Positions 56,253 to 64,000 of a stretch of 64,000 bases of DNA are shown here, piece after piece. Below the pieces are notes generated by a model that made no database searches, had not been told where the DNA came from, and saw nothing but the letters and a program-made list of their open reading frames with translations. Origin of the DNA: Spirochaetales bacterium Spiro_07 (GTDB lineage: Bacteria > Spirochaetota > Spirochaetia > Treponematales > Treponemataceae). The stretch spans positions 1 through 64,000 of the forward strand of contig LVBI01000013.1 of the NCBI GenBank assembly GCA_001603145.1, read 5' to 3'. How positions within the stretch are numbered: position 1 is the first letter of the stretch; every line of letters begins with the position of its first letter. Position numbers and translations under genes: made by a program.

Positions 56253-56651
56253 ATGAGCGTTTCAGATCCGATTGCAGATATGCTGACAAAGGTAAGAAAT
56301 GCGGCTCAGGCCGGACACGAAAGTGTTGACATTTCTACTTCAAAATTAAAGCTGGAAATTGTTAAGATTTTGAAAAACGAAGGTTATATCAAGAATTTCA
56401 AAAAAGTAACACAGGACGGTTTGAATATCATCCGCGTTTCTTTGAAATATGATGACCAGAACAAATCAGTTATTCACGGAATCCAGAAGATTTCTACACC
56501 TGGCCGCCGTGTTTACTCTGGCTACAAAGATATGCCGCGCGTTTTCAATGGTTATGGTACCGTTATCGTTTCAACATCTATCGGCGTAACAACCGGAAAG
56601 AAAGCTGTTGAAAAGCTCGTTGGCGGTGAATTGCTCTGCAAAGTTTGGTAA
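56253..56651 (+). CDS. rpsH: 30S ribosomal protein S8
   Basis: A 132-residue S8 ([57 protein letters not shown]). It binds the central domain of 16S rRNA. In E. coli it represses the spc operon. Confidence 0.96.
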   Translation: MSVSDPIADMLTKVRNAAQAGHESVDISTSKLKLEIVKILKNEGYIKNFKKVTQDGLNIIRVSLKYDDQNKSVIHGIQKISTPGRRVYSGYKDMPRVFNGYGTVIVSTSIGVTTGKKAVEKLVGGELLCKVW

Positions 56652-56662
56652 TAGGAGGAAGT

Positions 56663-57199
56663 ATGTCAAGACTTGGTAAACTTCCGGTGTCTATTCCAGC
56701 GGGAGTAAAAATTAGCGTTAATGACAATGTTGTTACTGTTGAAGGTCCGAAAGGAAAGCTTTCTCAGAAATTTGACAACGTTGAAATCAAGGTTAACGGT
56801 TCAGACGTAGAAATCAGCCGCAAGGATGATTCTCGTGTTGCAAAGGCATCACACGGCTTGTACCGCAACCTTATCAAGAATATGGTTACCGGTGTTTCAG
56901 CAGGTTTCACAAAGTCATTGATTATCAATGGCGTTGGTTACCGTGCGGAAGTACAGGGCAAGATGATTGTAATGAACCTCGGTTATTCAACTGATTTCAT
57001 TGCACTCATTCCAGAAGGTCTTACTGTTACTGCTGATGCTCAGGGAAAAGTAACAATTACCGGCATCGACAAACAGTTAGTCGGTCAGTTTGCTGCTGAA
57101 ATTCGTAGCTTGCGCAAGCCTGAACCTTACAAAGGCAAGGGTATCCGCTATGAAGACGAATACATCAGAAGAAAAGTCGGTAAATCCGGCGTTAAATAA
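56663..57199 (+). CDS. rplF: 50S ribosomal protein L6
   Basis: A 178-residue L6, two similar folds ([46 protein letters not shown]). The start MSRLGKLPV follows AGGAGG; six extra codons upstream reach into rpsH. Confidence 0.96.
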   Translation: MSRLGKLPVSIPAGVKISVNDNVVTVEGPKGKLSQKFDNVEIKVNGSDVEISRKDDSRVAKASHGLYRNLIKNMVTGVSAGFTKSLIINGVGYRAEVQGKMIVMNLGYSTDFIALIPEGLTVTADAQGKVTITGIDKQLVGQFAAEIRSLRKPEPYKGKGIRYEDEYIRRKVGKSGVK

Positions 57200-57211
57200 G
57201 GGTAAAGCGAT

Positions 57212-57574
57212 ATGTTTAGAAAACTTAATGAGAAAGATAGAAAACGTCTTAAGAGAAAGATTCATATCCGCAAGAACCTTCGCGGTACAGCTGCCCGTCC
57301 TAGAATGACTGTTACACGCAGCAACAAGAATCTGTATGTTCAGGTTATAGACGACGATGCTGGAAGAACATTGGCTTCTATTTCAACTCTCGAGAAAGAA
57401 TTTGCATCTCTCAAGCCTAACACTGAAGGTGCAACAAAGCTCGGTGAAGCTATGGGTGCCCGCTTAAAGGACAAGAAAATTACGACAGTAGTTTTCGACA
57501 GAAACGGCTATCTCTACCATGGTGTAGTGAAAGCTCTTGCTGACGGAACCCGTGCAGCCGGTATTGTATTTTAG
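57212..57574 (+). CDS. rplR: 50S ribosomal protein L18
   Basis: A 120-residue L18 that carries 5S rRNA into the 50S ([19 protein letters not shown]-like N-terminus, [20 protein letters not shown]-terminus). Confidence 0.96.
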   Translation: MFRKLNEKDRKRLKRKIHIRKNLRGTAARPRMTVTRSNKNLYVQVIDDDAGRTLASISTLEKEFASLKPNTEGATKLGEAMGARLKDKKITTVVFDRNGYLYHGVVKALADGTRAAGIVF

Positions 57575-57583
57575 GAGTTGGCT

Positions 57584-58096
57584 ATGGAACACCAGAAAAA
57601 TTATGATAAAGACCAGCCAAAGGAATTCATCGAGAAGCTTGTAAAGCTTAACCGCACTTCTAAGACCGTAAAAGGCGGCCGCAGAATGTCTTTCTCTGCT
57701 CTTACTGTTGTAGGAGACCAGAAAGGCCGTGTTGGTTATGGTTTCGGCAAGGCTAACGATGTTTCTGAAGCTATTAGAAAGAGCATCGATAAGGCCAAGA
57801 AGAACTTGGTAACTGTTCCGCTCAAGAACGGAACAATTCCACATGATGTTCAGGCTGAATATAAGAGCTCGTCAGTGCTCCTCAGACCAGCTTGTTCTGG
57901 TACCGGTATCATCGCCGGTGGTGCAGTCCGTGCTGTTATGGAAGCTGTGGGTGTTACAGATGTTTTGTCTAAGTCTCTTGGATCAAACTCTTCTGTAAAC
58001 GTAGTTCGCGCAACTTTTGAAGCAATCAATTCTTTGATGGATGCTAAAGTTGTTGCTAAAAACAGAGGCAAATCTCTGGAAGATTTGTGGGGTTAA
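57584..58096 (+). CDS. rpsE: 30S ribosomal protein S5
   Basis: A 170-residue S5 (KGGRRMSFSALTVVGDQKGRVG, VPLKNGTIPHDVQAEYKSS, GTGIIAGGAVRAVMEAVGV) at the mRNA entry and fidelity site. ATG at 57584 is chosen, with AGGAG 6 nt before it. A TTG two codons earlier is less likely. Confidence 0.95.
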   Translation: MEHQKNYDKDQPKEFIEKLVKLNRTSKTVKGGRRMSFSALTVVGDQKGRVGYGFGKANDVSEAIRKSIDKAKKNLVTVPLKNGTIPHDVQAEYKSSSVLLRPACSGTGIIAGGAVRAVMEAVGVTDVLSKSLGSNSSVNVVRATFEAINSLMDAKVVAKNRGKSLEDLWG

Positions 58097-58098
58097 TC

Positions 58099-58290
58099 AT
58101 GGCAAAAGCAAAAAAGCTTAAGATTACATTGGTAAGAAGCACCATCTCACAGAAACCTGCTGTTGTAGCAACTGTAAAAAGCCTCGGCTTGAGAAAAATC
58201 AGTTCATCAGTTGAGCAGAATGCAACTCCTGATATCCTCGGAAAAATCAGGGCTGTTGCTCACCTTGTTGAAGTAGAGGAGATGAAATAA
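58099..58290 (+). CDS. rpmD: 50S ribosomal protein L30
   Basis: A 63-residue L30 (LKITLVRSTISQKPAVVATVKSL-type core). It starts 2 nt after rpsE; its stop overlaps the rplO start. Confidence 0.94.
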   Translation: MAKAKKLKITLVRSTISQKPAVVATVKSLGLRKISSSVEQNATPDILGKIRAVAHLVEVEEMK

Positions 58291-58742
58291 TGTCTGAATT
58301 CAATCTGAGCGCACCTGTTGGTGCAAACAAGAAAAAGCGGATTGTCGGTCGCGGTTCATCTTCTGGTCGCGGTACAACTGCTGGCAAAGGCAACAAAGGT
58401 CAGCAGTCTCGTTCTGGCGGCAAGGTGTACGTCGGTTTTGAAGGCGGTCAGATGCCTCTTTACCGCCGCATCGCACAGCGTGGTTTCTCAAACTACTGGT
58501 TCAAGAAAGAATATGCAATCTTCAATCTTTCACAGCTTGAAGAGAAGTTTTCTGACGGCGAGACAGTAGACAAAGAATCATTGGTTAAAAAAGGTCTGCT
58601 CAAAAAAGCAGGTATGTTGGTAAAAGTTCTTGGTGATGGAGATTTGACCAAAAAACTTACTGTTGCTGTAGACAAGGTTTCTGCTTCTGCAAAGGAGAAA
58701 ATCGAAAAGCTCGGCGGAACAGTAGCTGTTACCAACGAATAA
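58290..58742 (+). CDS. rplO: 50S ribosomal protein L15
   Basis: A 150-residue L15. A Gly/Lys-rich N-terminal extension (GRGSSSGRGTTAGKGNKGQQ) threads rRNA, and a globular C-terminal domain follows. TAATG coupled to rpmD. Confidence 0.96.
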   Translation: MSEFNLSAPVGANKKKRIVGRGSSSGRGTTAGKGNKGQQSRSGGKVYVGFEGGQMPLYRRIAQRGFSNYWFKKEYAIFNLSQLEEKFSDGETVDKESLVKKGLLKKAGMLVKVLGDGDLTKKLTVAVDKVSASAKEKIEKLGGTVAVTNE

Positions 58743-58759
58743 ACGGAGCAAGTGGAAAA

Positions 58760-60079
58760 ATGGCAAACAATCCAATAGTTAATATGCTAAAGGTTAAGGA
58801 ACTGCGCGAGCGCATCTTCTTTACCTTCGTCATGCTTGCAGTTTTCCGCTTGGGAAGTGTTCTCACTATTCCGGGAATCAGTGCCCAGGCCTTGACTGCT
58901 TACTTCAAGTCACTTACTCATGGAAATGCGTTTGTTGATTACATGGACTTTTTCGCAGGCGGTGCCTTCTCGAATTTCTCTGTGTTTATGCTTGGTGTTA
59001 TGCCTTATATTTCTACACAGATTATCATGCAGCTTGCATTGATAATCTTCCCGTCGCTCAAGAAGATTGTTCAAGACGACGGCGGCCAGAAGAAATTTAA
59101 TGCCTGGACAAGAATCGGTACAGTTTTTGTATGTCTGATTCAGTCAGGCATTGTTGTTGCTTATGCTTCAAGCATTCCAGGCGCAATCATTCTTAATAAC
59201 CGCATAGTGTTTACCGCTATCGTTCTGATTACTGTCACGACAGGTGCAATGATTACTGTCTGGATGGGTGATCAGATTACAGCCCGCGGAATCGGTAACG
59301 GCATTTCAATGTTGATTTTTGCCGGTATCGTTGCACGCTGGCCATCTGCCATCTGGGAGCTTGGCCGCATGGTTAGCAACGGTGATGTAAACATTGTGCC
59401 AGTAATAGTTGTTTTCTTGATGTTCATTGCTATCATCGGTCTTGTAATTCTGGAACAGCAGGGCGAGCGCAAGATTCCTATCCATTATGCTAAGCGTGTT
59501 GTAGGACGCAAAATGTATGGCGGTCAGAGCACATACATTCCGTTCAAAATCAATCCGTCAGGCGTTATTCCGGTAATCTTTGCCTCAACATTCTTGACAT
59601 TCCCGTTACAGATTGTTAACGGACTTGCAGCTTCAAACCGTTTCTTGAACAAGGTTGCTGCAATCCTTAATCCGGCCGGTTGGTGGTATAACATTATTCT
59701 GGTTTTGTTGATTGTTTTCTTTGCATACTTCTACACTCAGGTAACACTGAACCCCACTGAAATTGCAAAGCAGATTCGGGAAAACGGCGGCTCGATTCCT
59801 GGAATCAGAACAGACAAAACAGAAGACTACATGCAGAAAGTATTGAACAGACTTATTCTGCCGGGTTCTTTGTATCTTGCATTTATTGCGGTAATTCCGA
59901 CACTCATTCAGAACTGGTTCGGTTTCCCGCAGTCAATCTCAATGCTTATGGGCGGCACTTCGTTGCTGATTGTCGTAGGTGTTGACCTTGATACGATGAG
60001 CCAGGTTGAAGCCATGCTGAAGATGCATCATCACGATGGATTGGTAAAAAAAGGCAAGTTGAGATCAAGAAATCTGTAG
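58760..60079 (+). CDS. secY: Preprotein translocase subunit SecY
   Basis: A 439-residue, ten-span protein-conducting channel (LAVFRLGSVLTIPGIS, FMLGVMPYISTQIIMQL, GQSTYIPFKINPSGVIPVIFAS, IRENGGSIPGIRTDK cytoplasmic loop). It is followed by a 117-bp gap rather than by adk/map/infA, as expected for spirochaetes. Confidence 0.97.
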   Translation: MANNPIVNMLKVKELRERIFFTFVMLAVFRLGSVLTIPGISAQALTAYFKSLTHGNAFVDYMDFFAGGAFSNFSVFMLGVMPYISTQIIMQLALIIFPSLKKIVQDDGGQKKFNAWTRIGTVFVCLIQSGIVVAYASSIPGAIILNNRIVFTAIVLITVTTGAMITVWMGDQITARGIGNGISMLIFAGIVARWPSAIWELGRMVSNGDVNIVPVIVVFLMFIAIIGLVILEQQGERKIPIHYAKRVVGRKMYGGQSTYIPFKINPSGVIPVIFASTFLTFPLQIVNGLAASNRFLNKVAAILNPAGWWYNIILVLLIVFFAYFYTQVTLNPTEIAKQIRENGGSIPGIRTDKTEDYMQKVLNRLILPGSLYLAFIAVIPTLIQNWFGFPQSISMLMGGTSLLIVVGVDLDTMSQVEAMLKMHHHDGLVKKGKLRSRNL

Positions 60080-60081
60080 TT

Positions 60082-60168
60082 TTTAATCTAACCTGTAGAT
60101 TAAATTTGGAATTTAGTGTTTAATACTAAGATGCCGGTGCTGCCATTGAGGCGTGTGAATCCGGCATC
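60082..60168 (+). promoter_or_regulatory. Two hairpins between secY and rpmJ
   Basis: TTTAATCTA (60082-60090) with TAGATTAAA (60096-60104), then GATGCCGG (60130-60137) with CCGGCATC (60161-60168). Neither has a proper T-run. They probably form an attenuator or processing region separating the spc and alpha parts. Confidence 0.5.
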
Positions 60169-60196
60169 TCTTTGACACAAATCCAAGGGGGATTTT

Positions 60197-60310
60197 ATGA
60201 AAGTACGAACCAGCGTAAAGCCCATCTGCGATAAGTGCAAGGTTATCAAGAGAAACGGCATTGTCCGCATTATCTGCAGTAATCCAAAACACAAGCAGCG
60301 CCAGGGCTGA
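60197..60310 (+). CDS. rpmJ: 50S ribosomal protein L36
   Basis: A 37-residue zinc form ([33 protein letters not shown]) with the C-x2-C, C and H ligands intact. AAGGGGG precedes ATG. Confidence 0.96.
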   Translation: MKVRTSVKPICDKCKVIKRNGIVRIICSNPKHKQRQG

Positions 60311-60322
60311 GGAGTAAATTAG

Positions 60323-60688
60323 ATGGCTCGAATTGCGGGAGTTGACCTCCCAAATAAACATGTACATGTTTCGTTGACCTATATTTACGGTATTGGACGT
60401 TCATCAGCTGATAAGATTTGCAAAAGAGCAAATGTTGATCCGACAAAAATGATGAACGATTTGTCTACAGATGAAGTAAACGAACTTCGCAAGCTGATTG
60501 AATCAGAGTATAAGGTTGAAGGACGTCTTCGTTCTGAAATTGGTTTGAACATCAAGCGTTTGATGGACATCGGTAGCTATCGTGGTCTTCGTCACAGAAA
60601 AGGTTTGCCGGTTCGCGGACAGCGGACTCGTACAAATTCTCGCACACGCAAGGGTAAGAAAAAGACCGTTGCTGCAAAGAAGAAGTAA
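60323..60688 (+). CDS. rpsM: 30S ribosomal protein S13
   Basis: A 121-residue S13 ([40 protein letters not shown]) at the head-50S bridge. Start of the alpha part. Confidence 0.97.
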   Translation: MARIAGVDLPNKHVHVSLTYIYGIGRSSADKICKRANVDPTKMMNDLSTDEVNELRKLIESEYKVEGRLRSEIGLNIKRLMDIGSYRGLRHRKGLPVRGQRTRTNSRTRKGKKKTVAAKKK

Positions 60689-60711
60689 TAGCTAACCGGA
60701 GGTAGAATCAA

Positions 60712-61092
60712 GTGGCAACCGTAAAAAAACGAAAAGAGAAAAAGAGCGTTTATGAAGGTAATGTTTACATTCAGGCAACGTTCAATAATACAATCGTAAC
60801 AATTACTGATCTGAACGGAAATGCTCTTTCTTGGGCATCTTCTGGCGGACTTGGATTCCGTGGTGCTAAGAAATCAACACCTTTCGCAGCTCAGTCTGTT
60901 GCAGAAACAGCTGTACAGAAAGCAGCTAGTTATGGTTTGCGTGAAGTACATGTGTTCGTAAAAGGACCAGGCGTTGGTCGTGAATCTGCTGTCCGCTCTT
61001 TGGGAGCATTGGGATTAAAAGTTAAATCTATTAGCGATATAACTCCTATTCCACACAATGGCTGTAGACCAAGAAAAACACGCCGCATGTAA
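60712..61092 (+). CDS. rpsK: 30S ribosomal protein S11
   Basis: A 126-residue S11 ([48 protein letters not shown]) at the mRNA exit. GTG start after GGAGG. Confidence 0.97.
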   Translation: MATVKKRKEKKSVYEGNVYIQATFNNTIVTITDLNGNALSWASSGGLGFRGAKKSTPFAAQSVAETAVQKAASYGLREVHVFVKGPGVGRESAVRSLGALGLKVKSISDITPIPHNGCRPRKTRRM

Positions 61093-61110
61093 TCAAGGAG
61101 AACGTGAATA

Positions 61111-61704
61111 ATGGGAAAAAGCACACAACCGTTATTAAAACGCTGCAAAGCTTTGGGAATTAATCCTATAGTAATGGGTTATGGAAAGGTTTCAAAACGG
61201 AATCAGAAAGAAACCCGCAGAAAAGTTTCTGAATATGGTCTTCAGCTTAAAGAAAAGCAGAAGGTTAAGTTCATTTACGGCATCATGGAAAAACAGTTCC
61301 ATCGCTATTATGTTATGGCAACTAAGAAACATGGTGTTGCAGGTGAGATGCTCCTTCAGCTTTTGGAAAGCCGCATCGACAACGTAGTTTTCAGACTGGG
61401 CTTTTCAAAGACCCGCGATGAAGCTCGTCAGATGGTAAGCCATGGACATATTCTTGTTAATGGCAAGAAAGTTGATATTCCGTCATACCTTGTAAAAGTT
61501 GGTGATGTAATTTCTATCAAGGAAAAGAGTAAGTCAATGCCTGGAATCAAGTTGATTCTTGCAAAGAACGGCGACAGAGCTGTTCCGGGTTGGCTTGAAG
61601 TTGACAGAGACAACTTTACAGGCAAAGTAGTCGCTTTGGCTACTAAGGCTGATATCGATTATTCTGTACAAGAAAACCTCATTGTTGAGTTTTACTCTAG
61701 ATAA
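61111..61704 (+). CDS. rpsD: 30S ribosomal protein S4
   Basis: A 197-residue S4 with an S4 RNA-binding domain (RLGFSKTRDEARQMVSHGHI). It lacks the N-terminal zinc cysteines. It starts 16S assembly and affects accuracy; in E. coli it represses the alpha operon. Confidence 0.96.
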   Translation: MGKSTQPLLKRCKALGINPIVMGYGKVSKRNQKETRRKVSEYGLQLKEKQKVKFIYGIMEKQFHRYYVMATKKHGVAGEMLLQLLESRIDNVVFRLGFSKTRDEARQMVSHGHILVNGKKVDIPSYLVKVGDVISIKEKSKSMPGIKLILAKNGDRAVPGWLEVDRDNFTGKVVALATKADIDYSVQENLIVEFYSR

Positions 61705-61713
61705 GGAGCATAA

Positions 61714-62772
61714 ATGGCCCGCAAAAATCTGCTTAAAGGATTTAAGAAACCTAAAGGCGTTACATTTGAACATATTGAATCAAATCCTGATTATGGAAAG
61801 TTCATTGCGTACCCGTTTGAAACTGGTTTCGGATCAACCGTAGGTAATACCCTGCGCAGAGTATTGTTATCATCAATTCAGGGCTATGCAATAACCTCTG
61901 TTCGCATTACATCGTATGACGCTGATGGCGTTGCACATGTAATTTCGAGTGAGTTTGAGACCATACCGAATGTTGTTGAAGATACGCTTGAAGTAATCAA
62001 CAATCTTAAGCAACTTCGCGTAAGGCTTCCTGCTGACGTTGAACAGGATACTTTGGAATTTGAATTCAAGGGACCGGGAACTGTTGTAAGCGATATGCTC
62101 AACAAGGAAGGCGCTCTTGAGATTCTGAAGCCAAAGGATTTTACCCTTTTCACAATGATGGAAAATGCAAATTTGCTTTTCGAAATTCAGGTTGATTTGG
62201 GAAGAGGATATGTTCCTGCAGAAGTGAATGAAAATTATATCGACATCGTCGGAACTATTCCGATGGATGCAATTTTCACTCCGATTCCGAAGGTAAACTA
62301 TTCAATTGAGCCTTGTCGTGTTGGACAGCGTAGCGATTACGATAAGCTGGTTATTGAAATTTGGACAGACGGTACTATTGCTCCAGACGATGCTTTGGCA
62401 GAAGCTGCAAAGATTGCAAAAGATCATTTCTCAGTCTTTGTAAACTTCAACGACACAGAGCAGAGTCGCAATGATGAGCTTGACGACGGCGATGACCGCA
62501 TCAAGCAGTTGCTTAATACTCCGGTAGAAGAACTCGAACTGTCCGTTCGTTCTTCTAATTGTCTGAAAAACGCAAATATTCGTACTATTGGCGAATTGAC
62601 CCGCAAGACAGAAGATGACATTGCCAAGACAAGAAACTTCGGCAAGAAGAGCCTTCTTGAGATTAAGGAGAAATTGCTTGAATGGAACCTTAACCTCGGC
62701 ATGACAGACTATTCACATCTTAAAAATGCGGTAAATTTACCAAAGCAGAAGGAAGAATCTGATGAATCATAA
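61714..62772 (+). CDS. rpoA: RNA polymerase alpha subunit
   Basis: A 352-residue alpha subunit. The N-terminal assembly domain ([20 protein letters not shown]) is followed by a linker and a C-terminal domain ([22 protein letters not shown]) that binds UP elements and activators. Its end overlaps rplQ by 11 nt. Confidence 0.97.
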   Translation: MARKNLLKGFKKPKGVTFEHIESNPDYGKFIAYPFETGFGSTVGNTLRRVLLSSIQGYAITSVRITSYDADGVAHVISSEFETIPNVVEDTLEVINNLKQLRVRLPADVEQDTLEFEFKGPGTVVSDMLNKEGALEILKPKDFTLFTMMENANLLFEIQVDLGRGYVPAEVNENYIDIVGTIPMDAIFTPIPKVNYSIEPCRVGQRSDYDKLVIEIWTDGTIAPDDALAEAAKIAKDHFSVFVNFNDTEQSRNDELDDGDDRIKQLLNTPVEELELSVRSSNCLKNANIRTIGELTRKTEDDIAKTRNFGKKSLLEIKEKLLEWNLNLGMTDYSHLKNAVNLPKQKEESDES

Positions 62773-63274
62773 AAACGGTTTTAATCCGCTTTCACGGACT
62801 ACGGCTCATCGCCGTGCAATGTCTCGGAATATGGTGACTTCACTTTTCAGATATGAACGCATTACCACTACAAAGGCGAAAGCTCTTGAAGTGCGCAAGG
62901 CAGCTGAAAAATTAATCACACGCAGCAAGGTTGATTCTGTTCACAACCGCCGTCAGGCTGCTCGCTATATTCAGGACGATATCGTTTTGGCAAAATTGTT
63001 CAATGAAATTGGACCAAGAATGAAGGATCGCGCCGGTGGTTACACACGCATCCTGAAAATCGGTTTTCGCCAGGGCGATGCTGCTGACATGGTTATTCTT
63101 GAGCTTGTTGACTACAAACTTGATGTAGAAGGCAAGAAAGAAAAGAAAGAATCTAAGCCAGCAAAGAAAGATGCTGAAAAGGCTGAAGCAAAAAAGCCAG
63201 CTGAAAAAGGCAAGAAAAAGGCTTCTGCAAAAAAAGCAGATGCAGAACCCGCATCGTCAAAGAGCGATGAATAA
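62762..63274 (+). CDS. rplQ: 50S ribosomal protein L17 with long basic tail
   Basis: A 170-residue L17. Residues 1-125 are the normal domain ([39 protein letters not shown]). The last 45 or so form a Lys/Ala/Glu-rich tail that most L17 proteins lack. It starts inside rpoA, so the two are coupled. Confidence 0.95.
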   Translation: MNHKNGFNPLSRTTAHRRAMSRNMVTSLFRYERITTTKAKALEVRKAAEKLITRSKVDSVHNRRQAARYIQDDIVLAKLFNEIGPRMKDRAGGYTRILKIGFRQGDAADMVILELVDYKLDVEGKKEKKESKPAKKDAEKAEAKKPAEKGKKKASAKKADAEPASSKSDE

Positions 63275-63294
63275 TTTAGTATAGGAGAAAAACT

Positions 63295-63471
63295 ATGTCA
63301 AAATCTCATCGCGGAAAAGGTCTTCTTGACAAACCAGCTCATGGTCGCGGTACTTGCGCACGTTGCAAGAAAGACGGAATCAAAGTTCTTTATGAACAGG
63401 AAATTGATGGCGTAAAAGCTCAGATTTGCAAATATTGCAAGGCTGCCATCAAGAACGGAAAATCTGTCTGA
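63295..63471 (+). CDS. 58-residue zinc-ribbon protein after rplQ
   Basis: A small basic protein (SKSHRGKGLLDKPAHGRG, CARCKKDGIKVLYEQE, CKYCKAAIKNGKSV) with two CxxC pairs 20-25 residues apart, indicating a zinc ribbon. AGGAG lies 8 nt upstream. It is transcribed with rplQ and ends at the cluster terminator. I do not recognise a named family; size, charge and place suggest a ribosome-associated or RNA-binding role (inference). Confidence 0.8.
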   Translation: MSKSHRGKGLLDKPAHGRGTCARCKKDGIKVLYEQEIDGVKAQICKYCKAAIKNGKSV

Positions 63472-63478
63472 TAAATAA

Positions 63479-63536
63479 GCATGTTCCTAAACATGCAAAA
63501 GAGGCTGTCCTCTAGAAGGGCAGCTTTTTTTATTTT
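63479..63536 (+). terminator. Terminator of the S10-spc-alpha cluster
   Basis: A first stem GCATGTT/AACATGC (63479-63496) is followed by GGCTGTCC-tctaga-AGGGCAGC and a T7 run. A clear rho-independent signal 7 nt after the zinc-ribbon gene. Confidence 0.88.
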
Positions 63537-63639
63537 AAATGGCAAACGCTGAGCTGTGGTGTGCGTCGAAAATGGCGTAAGCAAAAAAAAATGCACCGCC
63601 GGAAAATCGGGGTGCATTTCTAAAAGCTTTAAAAGCTTG

Positions 63640-64000
63640 TCAGACGGCGCGGATGTTCTTGCGTTGTTCAACAAGACGCTGAATTTCGTTGATGTTCTTA
63701 ACCATGATGTAGTTTTCCATAACTTCGATGCGGCGCTTTTCAACATAGCGGTTGATTTCGTCGCGGGTTTCATCAAGCGAAAGACCAGCCCAGTGCGAAA
63801 TATCCTGAATTGAAACATCGAAACGTCTCATAGGGCTAGAAGTTGGCATCTGCTGTGGCTGTGTTTCGTCAAGCATCAAGAATACATCGCCGATACGTGC
63901 GGTTACATCTGAAATAACGAGAATTCTTAATCTGCGCTTTTGTTCGTTGATACGGCGGCAGAACATTTTAAGAAGAATCAATGCAATTGCCGGGTTGTTC
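63640..64000 (-). CDS. Crp/Fnr-family transcriptional regulator, C-terminal part (continues beyond window)
   Basis: At least 119 residues of a minus-strand gene whose 5' end lies outside the window; the frame is open to base 64000. The visible part is the dimer helix (NNPAIALILLKMFCRRINEQ) and the winged HTH (VTARIGDVFLMLDE, DVSIQDISHWAGLSLDETRDEINRYVEKRRIEV), typical of Crp/Fnr regulators. The effector domain is not visible, so the ligand is unknown. It converges on the ribosomal cluster. Confidence 0.75.
   Translation of the reverse strand, partial: NNPAIALILLKMFCRRINEQKRRLRILVISDVTARIGDVFLMLDETQPQQMPTSSPMRRFDVSIQDISHWAGLSLDETRDEINRYVEKRRIEVMENYIMVKNINEIQRLVEQRKNIRAV

Overview
The window looks like a chromosomal stretch of a spirochaete, most likely a Treponema-type gut or rumen species. 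This rests on protein style and gene content: a long clade-X phosphofructokinase, paired HlyC/CorC proteins, the spirochaetal Asn in the rifampicin region of RpoB, an omptin-like outer membrane protein, and the tRNA-rpmG-tRNA-secE-nusG order. It is an inference, because no rRNA gene is present. No phage, CRISPR array or transposase gene was seen.

Region 1 (1-34.9 kb) is a mosaic of short transcription units on both strands. In order it holds a NUDIX hydrolase and a one-chain ECF transporter (ATPase-ATPase-T fusion); a chemoreceptor split by an in-frame amber codon; an Lrp regulator with an aminotransferase; a large surface lipoprotein with Listeria-Bacteroides and BspA-type repeats; purL; a thioredoxin-fold membrane protein; two overlapping HlyC/CorC genes; an omptin-like protease coupled to an RluA pseudouridine synthase; phosphofructokinase; a small lipoprotein; a CAU-anticodon tRNA; a glycosidase-ppx-ppk operon; a GatB-like/asparaginase fusion; a sugar-sensor/GGDEF protein; radA; and cysE. 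Intergenic spaces here carry two dispersed repeat families. The first is an approximately 86-bp two-hairpin element, with five copies plus a fragment, whose stems co-vary. The second is an approximately 92-bp element with GTCAT-type inverted ends.

Region 2 (35.0-47.8 kb) begins at a near-consensus promoter (TTGACA-17-TATTCT) and reads rightward: tRNA-Thr, rpmG, tRNA-Trp, secE, nusG, rplKAJL, rpoB, rpoC, then rpsL-rpsG with its own promoter and a strong terminator. Stable hairpins lie in the nusG-rplK, rplL-rpoB and rpoB-rpoC gaps.

Region 3 (47.8-63.5 kb) starts with a roughly 600-bp gap that has a good promoter but no identifiable gene. Then come tuf and the complete S10-spc-alpha cluster (rpsJ to rplQ, including secY, rpmJ and rpoA), a 58-residue zinc-ribbon protein and a terminator. 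fusA, infA, adk and map are absent. The window ends inside a Crp/Fnr-type regulator on the minus strand.

The strongest candidates for something undescribed are the co-varying two-hairpin repeat family, the GatB-like/asparaginase fusion, and the promoter-led empty region before tuf.
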